Below are positions 24,636 to 32,640 of a DNA stretch of 64,000 bases, piece after piece. Position 1 is the stretch's first letter; each line of letters opens with the position of its first letter. The translations under genes were made by a program, and so were the position numbers. The stretch covers positions 62,001-126,000 of the forward strand of contig NZ_SRLH01000009.1 in the NCBI RefSeq assembly GCF_004745595.1, given 5' to 3'. The notes below the pieces were generated by a model. It had not been told where the DNA came from. It saw only the letters and a program-made list of their open reading frames with translations, and made no database searches. This DNA comes from Flavobacterium humi. Lineage in GTDB: Bacteria > Bacteroidota > Bacteroidia > Flavobacteriales > Flavobacteriaceae.

Positions 24636-24738
24636 ATATCTTTTTCCCGGAACTTATTTCTTTCAAAACAACGCTTGATTTTATTTTTTTTGCCCTAAAT
24701 TCACATCGTAAAAAACGGCACAACGGCAAACAAAACCT

Positions 24739-26115
24739 ATGGATCAAACCCTTTGGATAAAAATACAGGAATTCGATTTTGACCATCCTATAAGCGAATA
24801 TGGATTTACAACACGGCTTGCAAAAGAAAATTATTGGACAGATGATTTTACCCTGAAAGCCATCCTCGAATACAAGAAATTCATGTACTTGGCAGGGACA
24901 TCGGATTTTATGGTATCTCCTTCGGAAATCATTGACATTGTATGGCATCAGCATTTGATCTTTACGCAATCTTATGCTGATTTTTGCAAGTTGATTGGCA
25001 AAAACATCCAACATATCCCATCCACACACAACAAGGAAGATTTTGAAAAATTCAAGCAGGCAAAAGAACGTACCAAATCCCTTTACATTGTGGCCTTTGG
25101 ACAGCAACCGATAGCTTTTTGGGAATATTCGGGCATGTATGAATCATTGCATCTGGAAAAATCAAAATTTAAAATCCGATCCTTTATCCTTTTTGGTGTT
25201 TTGGTTTTTTCCATCCTGACCTGGCCTTTTTATTTGCTGCTCAAACCTGTGTATATCCAAATTGGCAATCCAGATTTCATACGAAGTTATCTTTTTGGTG
25301 GCGCCTTACTACTTTTAGGATTGGAATGGTACAACCGATTTTACTTCAGGAGCATTATGGAAGGTTTTGAGCCTTTTAGTTTTATCCATCATTTGGAACC
25401 AATGGAACTGGTTTACCTGAAAACACAAAACCCTTCCGCTATCATCCACGGAAATGTAAACCAGCTTTTGGAGGAAAAGGCTATAATCCTAAACGATAAA
25501 AAAGCCCTGCAACCAAACCTGGCAAACAATAGTACAAGCAAGGAACGTTTTGCTATCATGGAAGTCCTGCAGGACATGGGCGGTTCTTTTTATCCTACCC
25601 TGCTAAAAAGAGTAATTTCCAAACCGGTTTTCAGTAATATCCCCAATGCTATGGATGCCTTCAAAAAATATTGGATAAAGTCGAGAGCCTTCGGAAAATT
25701 GTTTTACCTGAATTTTTCAGTTCTTTCACTATTGTTATTATTTGGCTTGACCCGGTTGGCAACGGGCATCATAAGAAGCAAACCGGTTACGGAATTGATT
25801 GTTTTGTTGGTCATGCTGTTTGTTTTTATACTTTTTTTCCTCTGGCGGCTATGCAAACAAATCTGTACCGATACCATTCCAAAGTTTTATAAGACTAAAA
25901 TAGCCTCTGTTTCCAGCCCTGTGAAACCATTGGATTGGCAATGGAATTATTTCCTTATGGGAACCGCCATCTTCTCCGAATCTTTCATACCCTTGGTACG
26001 CTATACAGACGGGAATAGCAGTTCATCGGGCAGTTGCGGAACCTCTTGTGGATCCTCATGCAGTTCAGGTTGTGGAAGTTCTTGCAGCAGTTGCGGAGGC
26101 TGTGGAGGAGATTAA
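24739..26115 (+). CDS. GRDP-like / TIGR04222-type membrane protein with Cys-Gly-Ser tail
   Basis: A 458-residue protein. The N-terminal ~100 residues carry IIDIVWHQHLIFTQSYADFC (WHQH at 69-72, Cys83), the D..WH.H......Y...C pattern of the glycine-rich-domain (GRDP-like) family. Four membrane segments follow at about 148-168, 184-198, 325-345 and 353-372. The last 35 residues are low complexity with seven Cys spaced 3,3,3,3,2,2 among Gly and Ser. The layout resembles membrane proteins with the TIGR04222 domain that end in similar tails. The function is unknown. No obvious peptide-modifying enzyme gene lies beside it. Confidence 0.75.
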   Translation: MDQTLWIKIQEFDFDHPISEYGFTTRLAKENYWTDDFTLKAILEYKKFMYLAGTSDFMVSPSEIIDIVWHQHLIFTQSYADFCKLIGKNIQHIPSTHNKEDFEKFKQAKERTKSLYIVAFGQQPIAFWEYSGMYESLHLEKSKFKIRSFILFGVLVFSILTWPFYLLLKPVYIQIGNPDFIRSYLFGGALLLLGLEWYNRFYFRSIMEGFEPFSFIHHLEPMELVYLKTQNPSAIIHGNVNQLLEEKAIILNDKKALQPNLANNSTSKERFAIMEVLQDMGGSFYPTLLKRVISKPVFSNIPNAMDAFKKYWIKSRAFGKLFYLNFSVLSLLLLFGLTRLATGIIRSKPVTELIVLLVMLFVFILFFLWRLCKQICTDTIPKFYKTKIASVSSPVKPLDWQWNYFLMGTAIFSESFIPLVRYTDGNSSSSGSCGTSCGSSCSSGCGSSCSSCGGCGGD

Positions 26116-26188
26116 AAGCCAGCCAACAAGATCCTTAAAAACCAGTTTTTCTTTTTATCTTAGCCTAAACAATAAACAAATCGGCACG

Positions 26189-27403
26189 TTGGATAGTAAA
26201 AACCCGAATACTTGGTGGGGCCCACCCAAAAAGTTTTCTACCGAATACGAAGAAAGGAAAATAAGCTGGCTCGAGCTTTTTTATGACCTGGTGTATGTGA
26301 TTGCCATTTCAAAGATAACGCACCTGCTTGCCTCCCATCTTACTCCTTCCGGATTGCTTGATTATATTTACTTTTTCTCCATGATTTTCTGGGGATGGGT
26401 CAATGGCAGCCTGCACCACGACTTGCATGGTTCTTCCGGTTTACGGACTATGCTCATGACGCTTTGGCAAATGATGATAGTCGCGGCCCTGATTGTCACG
26501 ATAAGCAGCAACCCCGGGCATTTGCTCTTCAACGCTACCATAGCGGTCATGGCCTTGCAGCTGTACATCACCTATTTGTGGTGGAGCGTCGGGATTTATG
26601 ACAAGGAGCACCGGAAATTAAACAAACCGTATACTTTTTTTTACCTGGCTTCGCTGGCGCTGATGTTCCTGACGCTTTTCCTGGAGCAGCCTTACATACG
26701 GATTGTTTTTTATATCACACTAATCCTCAACTTCATACCGCCATTCATTGTGTATAGGGTCCTTAGGAGGCGATCTGTGGATTTCAGCCTTTCCGGCAGT
26801 ATGACCGAAAGATTGGGCTTGTTTACCATTATCATTTTCGGCGAAGTCGTTTTAGGGGTTATCAATGGTATCGGCGAACTCAATCAATTGGATTTCAATA
26901 TCATCCTTCATTTTGCCCTTTCCATCCTGATTGTTTTCTCTTTATGGTGGATTTTCTTTACACTTATCTCTGACAAACCCTGCAAAAAAGGATTCCAAAA
27001 CAGCAGCCTGATGCAGATTTTCTATATTCCTACTTTAATGGCTTTAGGTGGTATCGGAGTGGCATTTGGTGGTTTATTCAAAAGCGCTTTGCATGAAGGG
27101 GAAGAACCTGCGCACCTGATGAAAATCATCTTCAGCCTGGCCATCGGCATTTTCCTGCTGGGCATTAACATCCTGCTGCATTATTTGGAATATCCGCCGC
27201 ATTACAAGGCCTTCAAAAAAAGGATCCGGCAAATCATTTTCATAACCATATTGCTCCTTTTTTCTGCTGTGGCAGCCACAAACCTCAGTCTTTTGGCTTT
27301 TTTGAGCACCATATGGATGCTGTTGATTTTCCTGATTATCGCCATTAATTACAGATGGTATACCATAGAAGGAAATCCGGGATCAAAACAACAGCAATCT
27401 TAA
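26189..27403 (+). CDS. ltrA: Low temperature requirement protein A (LtrA) family
   Basis: Membrane protein of 404 residues with about eleven hydrophobic segments. SWLELFYDLVYVIAISKITH is the LtrA N-terminal signature, and MTERLGLFTIIIFGEVVLGV is the conserved mid-protein motif. LtrA was named for growth at low temperature in Listeria; its biochemical role is unknown. No ATG occurs between the previous gene's stop and the conserved start, so TTG at 26189 is chosen. An in-frame start at 26048 would lie inside the preceding coding region and add a non-conserved leader. Confidence 0.85.
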   Translation: MDSKNPNTWWGPPKKFSTEYEERKISWLELFYDLVYVIAISKITHLLASHLTPSGLLDYIYFFSMIFWGWVNGSLHHDLHGSSGLRTMLMTLWQMMIVAALIVTISSNPGHLLFNATIAVMALQLYITYLWWSVGIYDKEHRKLNKPYTFFYLASLALMFLTLFLEQPYIRIVFYITLILNFIPPFIVYRVLRRRSVDFSLSGSMTERLGLFTIIIFGEVVLGVINGIGELNQLDFNIILHFALSILIVFSLWWIFFTLISDKPCKKGFQNSSLMQIFYIPTLMALGGIGVAFGGLFKSALHEGEEPAHLMKIIFSLAIGIFLLGINILLHYLEYPPHYKAFKKRIRQIIFITILLLFSAVAATNLSLLAFLSTIWMLLIFLIIAINYRWYTIEGNPGSKQQQS

Positions 27404-27431
27404 TTTTACCATTCAACATAACAAAAAACAT

Positions 27432-27860
27432 ATGGCACGAAACATATCGACACTACACATCAAGGCATCTGCAGAAAACGTTTGGGAAGCTTTAACAAAA
27501 CCCGAATGGGTCAGGCAATGGCAGTACGGCAGCGATTTGATTACAGATTGGAAAGCCGGCAGCGAGATCCGGTTCAGGAATCAGTGGGAAGACAAAATCT
27601 TCGAACAATGGGGCAGGATAATTGAGGTACAACCCTATTCCCTACTCCGGTACAGCCTGTTTTTCCCAAGGCCAGGCCTGGAAGACAAACCGGAGAATTA
27701 TTTCACTATGAGTTATGTCCTCACGGAAGAAAACAAAGGAACCCTATTGGAAATCATTAAGGAAGACCATCGCCCTGAAGCTGTTCAGGAAGAACCGCAG
27801 GGTGAGGAAAATCCAGTCCTGAAAGGCTTGAAGGATCTGATCGAATCTCAATTATCTTAA
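27432..27860 (+). CDS. SRPBCC domain protein
   Basis: A 142-residue START/Bet v1-like protein. ISTLHIKASAENVWEALTKP and EWVRQWQYGSDLITDWKAGS are the AHSA1-type opening, and IEVQPYSLLRYSLFFPRPG and LLEIIKEDHRP fit later strands. It is not closely similar to the SRPBCC gene at 18812. It follows ltrA by 28 bp and precedes a GyrI-like gene, so it may form a small ligand-binding unit with it (inference). Confidence 0.87.
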   Translation: MARNISTLHIKASAENVWEALTKPEWVRQWQYGSDLITDWKAGSEIRFRNQWEDKIFEQWGRIIEVQPYSLLRYSLFFPRPGLEDKPENYFTMSYVLTEENKGTLLEIIKEDHRPEAVQEEPQGEENPVLKGLKDLIESQLS

Positions 27861-27916
27861 AAACCAACTGACATAGGGTTGTCACTCCCGCTATTTTTCT
27901 TTGTAATCAAAAAAAC

Positions 27917-28540
27917 ATGGAAAAACTAGATTTGACAAAAGTGCACAAAACCTATTATAGCGCTAAAAGCAAACCCGAATTGATGTATAGTAAAGAAGCC
28001 CGGTTTTTATCGATAACAGGCAAAGGCGATCCTTCCCAACCTGAATATGCCGCTAAAATCCAGGCTTTGTATGCTGTTGCGTATGCCGTAAAGTTCCAAA
28101 ACAAAGCTATAGGGCAGGATTTTGTAGTGCCCAAACTAGAAGGGTTATGGAGTTTTGACCTAAACAAGTATACTTCCTTCCCCATAGCAGAAATCCCTCT
28201 GCAGGTACCGCGGAGCGAATGGTCTTACCGGATGCTCATCATGATGCCGGATTATGTCACGGCACAACAGATTACCCAGGCCGTAGAAAGTGTCCTGGAG
28301 AAAAAACAGTTGCTACTGGCAAAGGAAACAGGACTTTTTACCATGGCCGAAGGAAAATCTGTCCAGGTACTGCATACGGGGCCTTTCGCCAACGAACCGG
28401 AAACATTGCAAAAAATCCTGGAATTCACAAAAGCCCATAACTTACAGCAAAACGGGCCGCACCACGAAATTTACCTTTCGGATTTTAGGAAAACGCCCCC
28501 GGAGAAACTCAGGACCATACTCCGGGAACCGGTCAAATAA
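27917..28540 (+). CDS. GyrI-like small-molecule-binding protein
   Basis: A 207-residue stand-alone effector-binding domain (GyrI/Rob/BmrR C-terminal fold) without DNA-binding helices. ARFLSITGKGDPSQPEYAAK and LYAVAYAVKFQNKA are characteristic of the larger GyrI-like group, and LEGLWSFDLNK, WSYRMLIMMPDYVTAQQI and HHEIYLSDFRKTPPEKLRTI complete it. In this group some members hydrolyse small electrophiles, but no reaction can be assigned here. A hairpin terminator follows. Confidence 0.88.
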   Translation: MEKLDLTKVHKTYYSAKSKPELMYSKEARFLSITGKGDPSQPEYAAKIQALYAVAYAVKFQNKAIGQDFVVPKLEGLWSFDLNKYTSFPIAEIPLQVPRSEWSYRMLIMMPDYVTAQQITQAVESVLEKKQLLLAKETGLFTMAEGKSVQVLHTGPFANEPETLQKILEFTKAHNLQQNGPHHEIYLSDFRKTPPEKLRTILREPVK

Positions 28541-28561
28541 GCCTTAACGTAAAACCAGTCA

Positions 28562-28592
28562 AACCTGATTCCTGCAAATCAGGTTTTCTTTT
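28562..28592 (+). terminator. Intrinsic terminator after the GyrI-like gene
   Basis: AACCTGATT and AATCAGGTT pair around CCTGCA, followed by TTCTTTTTAT. It separates the GyrI-like gene from the LytTR gene. Confidence 0.8.
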
Positions 28593-28639
28593 TATATTAG
28601 CAGCTTCAAAACATACTTGTAGTACCGAGTCAAATCAAT

Positions 28640-29518
28640 ATGAAGAACAAATCCCCTTTCCCGGCTTTTTTGGAACAGCCTTATCCTTATTATTATGAAG
28701 GGAAAAAACTAGTTCAGATCATGGGGATGATTTTTTCCATTGCATTGCTTTTCAACTACTTGCTACAGCCTTTTGATGTCAATGTATCGGAACAGAAAAT
28801 GGATTATTTCTGGGTATGCTTCATACACTCGGTGAATCCGTTGCTGGTATTGCTGTGCCTTTCTTTCTTGTATAATTTATTCCCGAAAATAACAGACCAT
28901 TGGAAAATCCGAAAAGAAGTTGTTTTTATTCTGCTGCTGGTGGTTTTTACAGGGATTTCACAGTTCCTGATTCGGGAGATCATCTATAAAAACCCTTTAA
29001 ACTGGTCTTGGCACTATTTTAGGGAAGAAGTCCTGAACGCCTTCATTGCCGGCCTTTTCCTGGGCCCCATAGTCATATTGATCAATGGAAACAGGCAGCA
29101 AGCCAAAAACCAGCTCAAGGCAAGCCATATTTCAGAGTTGCTGGCCGATACAAAAGAAACGCATCCCAATACTACCCTGTTGATTGAAACCGAAGTAAAG
29201 TCTGAAAAATTCACTTTCGACAGCAATACTTTTGTGTATGCCAAAGCAGAAGGCAACTATACCGATATTTACCTTAAAAAAGAGCAAGGCGTCCAAAAAC
29301 TCACCAAACGGATCTCGCTTAAGAACCTCGAAGCCCAATTGCAGCAGTTCCCGTATATCATCAAAACACACCGGTCCATTTTAATCAATAAGGATTACAT
29401 CGAAAATGTATCCGGAAATGCCCAGGGCTATAAAGTAACCTTACAGGATTGCCCCGATACAATCCCTGTTTCCCGGAATTACATTCAATCTTTCGATTCG
29501 GAAACAGCCTCGCGGTAA
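28640..29518 (+). CDS. Membrane-anchored LytTR transcription regulator
   Basis: A 292-residue regulator. Four hydrophobic segments fill residues 25-155 (for example MGMIFSIALLFNYLL and FILLLVVFTGISQFLI), and a LytTR DNA-binding domain covers about 190-285 (FVYAKAEGNYTDIYL; FPYIIKTHRSILINKDYIEN; TIPVSRNYIQSFDS). No receiver domain is present. LytTR proteins bind spaced direct repeats, and a four-copy 20-bp-period repeat lies right after this gene, before the acyltransferase promoter, so regulation of that gene is a strong inference. The -7-like TATATTAG lies at about 28592. Confidence 0.9.
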   Translation: MKNKSPFPAFLEQPYPYYYEGKKLVQIMGMIFSIALLFNYLLQPFDVNVSEQKMDYFWVCFIHSVNPLLVLLCLSFLYNLFPKITDHWKIRKEVVFILLLVVFTGISQFLIREIIYKNPLNWSWHYFREEVLNAFIAGLFLGPIVILINGNRQQAKNQLKASHISELLADTKETHPNTTLLIETEVKSEKFTFDSNTFVYAKAEGNYTDIYLKKEQGVQKLTKRISLKNLEAQLQQFPYIIKTHRSILINKDYIENVSGNAQGYKVTLQDCPDTIPVSRNYIQSFDSETASR

Positions 29519-29527
29519 AAAAACGCT

Positions 29528-29607
29528 TTGTCATTCGTCCCAAAACCTTGTCGTTCCTACCAAAACCTTGTTATCCGTACCATAATCCCGCCATTCGAAA
29601 CAAGTAG
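29528..29607 (+). promoter_or_regulatory. Four-copy 20-bp direct repeat, candidate LytTR operator
   Basis: Copies start at 29528, 29548, 29568 and 29588 with exact 20-bp spacing. The first two are TTGTCATTCGTCCCAAAACC and TTGTCGTTCCTACCAAAACC; the third (TTGTTATCCGTACCATAATC) and fourth (CCGCCATTCGAAAC) are weaker. The array ends just before the -33 TTG at 29608. Period, position and the adjacent LytTR gene all fit an activator site. Binding is inferred. Confidence 0.7.
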
Positions 29608-29638
29608 TTGCAGGCTTGCTTTTTTGCCCCCACATTTG
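29608..29638 (+). promoter_or_regulatory. Promoter of the acyltransferase gene
   Basis: TTG at 29608-29610 and CACATTTG at 29631-29638, 20 bases apart, resemble the Bacteroidetes TTG / TAnnTTTG promoter with one mismatch in the -7 box. The weak -7 box fits dependence on an activator. Confidence 0.55.
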
Positions 29639-29657
29639 CAAAAAAAATTTAGAAACT

Positions 29658-30770
29658 ATGCGTAGATATGATTTAGACTGGCTTAGGGTAATCGTTTTCG
29701 GGTTACTTATTTTTTACCACGTGGGAATGTTTTTTGTGGCTCCGGACTGGGAGTGGCATATCAAGAATAACATTACATATGAATGGATCAAGTATCCGAT
29801 GAAATTCTTAAACCAATGGCGTTTGCCTATCCTTTTTGTGATCTCGGGAATGGGGACTTCGTATGCGCTTGCCAAAAGAAGCGGGGCACAATTCGCGTTT
29901 GAGAGAACGAAACGGCTCCTTATCCCGCTTGTTTTTGGGATGCTGGTCATCGTACCGCCTCAAGTGTACATCGAAAAACTCTCCAAAGGGCTCATCAAAG
30001 GAAGCTATTTCGATTTCTGGCCTTCCCAGGCATTTATCGGCAAATACCCCCAAGGGAACCTCAGCTGGCACCACTTATGGTTCTTACCATACCTGCTCCT
30101 GTTTTCTTTGGTCCTAATCCCTGTTTTCCTTTACCTTCGGAAACATCCTAACCATTGGCTTTTGAAAGCCACTGCCAGAATGTGCCAAACCAGGCTGGGC
30201 CTTTATTGGTTTGTATTGCCGCTATACTTAATCGAGGCTTTTATCGAACCTTTTTTCGAAGTGACACATGCCCTTGTCGGGGACTGGTTTGCCATTATCA
30301 ATTACATTACATTGTTTTTTATCGGGTTTTTGCTTATTTCGGTTAAAGATGTTTTCTGGAGCGCGGTAGAAAAAAACAGGAGCTTGTATTTAAAATCCGG
30401 AATCGTTGGGTTTACTCTTTTCCTACTCATTACCAGCTTATACGAAGACGGTTATGTAAGGCATTTTACCGAAGCCCTGATTACCGTTGCTACTTTCTGG
30501 TCCTGGATCCTGACGCTTTTCGGGTATGCTTCCAAACACCTCAACAAACCAAGCCGTACCCTGGCCTACTGCAACCGGGCTGTGTACCCTTTTTACATCC
30601 TGCACCAAACCGTTACGGTAGTACTGGCCTATTTTATAAAAAACATGCCTTGGTCGTTTTTCTGCAAATTCTCCTTGTTGTCTTTGGGCACATTCTTCAT
30701 TTCCTGGTTTATATATGAATTCCTGATCAGGCGATGGAAGGCAGTACGGCCGTTTTTTGGGTTGCAGTAG
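29658..30770 (+). CDS. Acyltransferase family membrane protein, MdoC-like
   Basis: A 370-residue membrane acyltransferase. The ATG at 29658 gives RRYDLDWLRVIVFGLLIFYH, the acyltransferase 3 opening with the catalytic-type His. FLNQWRLPILFVISGMGTSY and WHHLWFLPYLLLFS are conserved in the glucan-modification (MdoC/OpgC-like) branch. About ten membrane segments are visible, and the C-terminal ISWFIYEFLIRRWKAVRPFF is charged. The acceptor is unknown. It is probably controlled by the adjacent LytTR regulator through the repeat at 29528-29607. Confidence 0.87.
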   Translation: MRRYDLDWLRVIVFGLLIFYHVGMFFVAPDWEWHIKNNITYEWIKYPMKFLNQWRLPILFVISGMGTSYALAKRSGAQFAFERTKRLLIPLVFGMLVIVPPQVYIEKLSKGLIKGSYFDFWPSQAFIGKYPQGNLSWHHLWFLPYLLLFSLVLIPVFLYLRKHPNHWLLKATARMCQTRLGLYWFVLPLYLIEAFIEPFFEVTHALVGDWFAIINYITLFFIGFLLISVKDVFWSAVEKNRSLYLKSGIVGFTLFLLITSLYEDGYVRHFTEALITVATFWSWILTLFGYASKHLNKPSRTLAYCNRAVYPFYILHQTVTVVLAYFIKNMPWSFFCKFSLLSLGTFFISWFIYEFLIRRWKAVRPFFGLQ

Positions 30771-30815
30771 GGGAAAGAGAAAAGAGTCAAGAAGAAAGAA
30801 ATATGTTTGCAGAGG

Positions 30816-30906
30816 TTCCTCCTGCGTCGGAATGACAAACGTTGTAGTAAAAGATTGTGCATAAACTAAGGCTATCCGCAATCTTGTCATTCCGACGCAG
30901 GAGGAA
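30816..30906. repeat. ~90-bp MITE-like inverted repeat, copy 1
   Basis: A 23-bp arm TTCCTCCTGCGTCGGAATGA+CAA (30816-30838) and its exact complement (30884-30906) enclose a 45-base loop. The loop is the reverse complement, with changes, of the loop in the two copies at 31962 and 32149 (TGCACAATCTTTTA, CAACG), so this is the same element in inverted orientation. The rest of the gene-free stretch 30771-31121 holds only a short ATCCATACTA-type triplication near 31010. Confidence 0.88.
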
Positions 30907-31121
30907 TCTTTATAATCTTTCAGAGCTATTTAATTTATTGTAGGAAAAATCTTTACTATATATTGGATTTTAATGGCACTTATTATGTACTTTAGCATAA
31001 GTATGGCATACTACATCCATACTAGATCCATACTACATCCTGCACTCTAAGCCGGAGTAAGGCAGAAGGAAGCAAGGAGCAAATAGGGATTTAAGAAGAA
31101 TACGAACCAAAAGGACAAACT

Positions 31122-31856
31122 ATGGCAAAACTGAAAGGGATGCTGCAATTTACGGGTAATCTCGATGGGATTTCCTTTTATGAAATGGACGGTAAAATCA
31201 TTGTCCGTAAAACGAGTGGGTTTACCGGAAGTGCAATCAAAACGCAGGATAATTATGTACGGACAAGAGAAAATGCTACTGAATTTGGCCACTGCACTAT
31301 TGTAGGAAAACAATTGCGCCAGGCACTTGCGCTTTATATAAAGAAATGCAAAACACCCGATGTGCACAGCCGGCTGGTTGGGGTATTATCAAAAATCATG
31401 AAATGCGACAAGGTTTCAGAGCGTGGCAAACGGACTGTGGCTTTAGGCCTTGGTACTCCCGAAGGGAAACAGCTATTGAACGGGTTTGAATGCAATCCGG
31501 GCGTACCACTGCATCATATGGTTGCTACGCCTTACCATGTCCTGATGGCGGAAGGCAAGATTGTTTTTGACCCTTTTGCTCCTGAAGCAGTAATTTTTCC
31601 TGTTGCTGCCACGCACCTCTGCTTACAGTTTTTGATATTGCGCTGTGATTTTGAAAACGGAATCTTTACGCTGGGCGAAGGGGAAAAAGTTGTTGTTTCA
31701 AAAGGAAACACTTTACCTGGTTTAGAGCTCGTAGCCTCTAATCCTGAAGGAAACGGGATGGTGATAGGATTGGTATTTGGTGAGTTCCGGCAACAGATAA
31801 ATGGGGAAATTTATGCGTTGGAAGGGTGTGGGTTGAAAGTCGTTGGTGTGGGGTGA
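31122..31856 (+). CDS. Conserved hypothetical protein flanked by repeats
   Basis: A 244-residue protein that I do not recognise beyond a resemblance to a Bacteroidetes hypothetical family. It opens MAKLKGMLQFTGNLDGISFY, with EMDGKIIVRKTSGFTGSAIK and TRENATEFGHCTIVGKQLRQ, the pattern of proteins that begin with a short beta-rich 'gets-read-once' domain followed by helices. There is no signal peptide, membrane segment or known catalytic motif. It is isolated: inverted copies of a MITE-like repeat lie on both sides and no operon partner is present. Base composition and codon use look like the neighbours. Confidence 0.72.
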   Translation: MAKLKGMLQFTGNLDGISFYEMDGKIIVRKTSGFTGSAIKTQDNYVRTRENATEFGHCTIVGKQLRQALALYIKKCKTPDVHSRLVGVLSKIMKCDKVSERGKRTVALGLGTPEGKQLLNGFECNPGVPLHHMVATPYHVLMAEGKIVFDPFAPEAVIFPVAATHLCLQFLILRCDFENGIFTLGEGEKVVVSKGNTLPGLELVASNPEGNGMVIGLVFGEFRQQINGEIYALEGCGLKVVGVG

Positions 31857-31961
31857 TTATGCTGCGTGATCTTGTCATTCCGACGAAAGAGGAACCTTTA
31901 TAATCAACCCTAATTATTCCAAAGAAAATAGCAACAAAGAGTATCGATATGTTTGTGGAGA

Positions 31962-32237
31962 TTCCTCCTGCGTCGGAATGACAAGATTATGGATAACTTT
32001 AGTTTTTGCACAATCTTTTACCACAACGTTTGTCATTCCGACGAAAGAGGGCACGAGCATATCGAACTGACGAAGTAATCGCTTTAATTTTTCTACGTAA
32101 TCCTAAATTATTCAGAAGAAAATAAAAGGAAGAAATGATTTGCGGAGGTTCCTCCTACGTCGGAATGACAAGATTATGGATAACTTTAGTTTTTGCACAA
32201 TCTTTTACCACAACGTTTGTCATTCAGACCTAGGAGA
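31962..32237. repeat. Two direct copies of the MITE-like repeat
   Basis: Copies at 31962-32050 and 32149-32237 share an identical 68-bp core (31971-32038 and 32158-32225) running from CGTCGGAATGACAAGATTAT to CGTTTGTCATTC. Each has GTCGGAATGAC and GTCATTC arms. A further single arm lies at 31872-31896 and decayed arms at about 32299 and 32330. These fill most of the gene-free stretch 31857-32640. Confidence 0.9.
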
Positions 32238-32353
32238 AATTTCTAAACCCTAACCTTTTTATTTAGAAGCAAAGGCAAAAAAATTTGCGGAAATCCCTCC
32301 TGCGTCAGGATGACAAGACTGCGTAATGTTTGTCATTCCAACGAAATACATCC

Positions 32354-32565
32354 CAATCTTTCCAAGTCATTCATTCCGCCCTTTTGTTTTTTACGCAAAA
32401 AATCAAGGAAGCATTTGCGCGCCGGCAGAAGGGAGGGAACCAAAAAAGCGAGGAAGCATGACGAGCGGCCTGGTTCCCGATAGGCAAATCCTTCCGTAGA
32501 TTTTAAGTAAAAAACAAACAGGCTTGATTTTTTGTTACTTTTTTATCAAGAAAAAAGTAAGTAGA
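32354..32565. repeat. Dispersed ~220-bp module, copy B
   Basis: Starts CAATCTTTCCAAG and ends ATCAAGAAAAAAGTA; it aligns collinearly with 3598-3822, including the GGGAACCA / TGGTTCCC pair and GATAGGCAAATCCTTCCGTA. Scattered substitutions rather than large indels separate the copies. Confidence 0.85.
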
Positions 32566-32640
32566 AAATAGAGGAAAAACACAAAACAAAACACAAAACA
32601 TTTTTCCCTACATTTACACTATATAACAAATACCAGCACG

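Noticed and set aside
26048..26188. Upstream start for ltrA overlapping the preceding gene
   Set aside because: It reads through the Cys-rich tail in another frame; conserved LtrA sequence begins only after the TTG at 26189.
30816..30906. Intrinsic terminator of the acyltransferase gene
   Set aside because: The same inverted repeat occurs at several intergenic sites with long loops and no U-run, so it is a dispersed repeat even if it may affect transcript ends.
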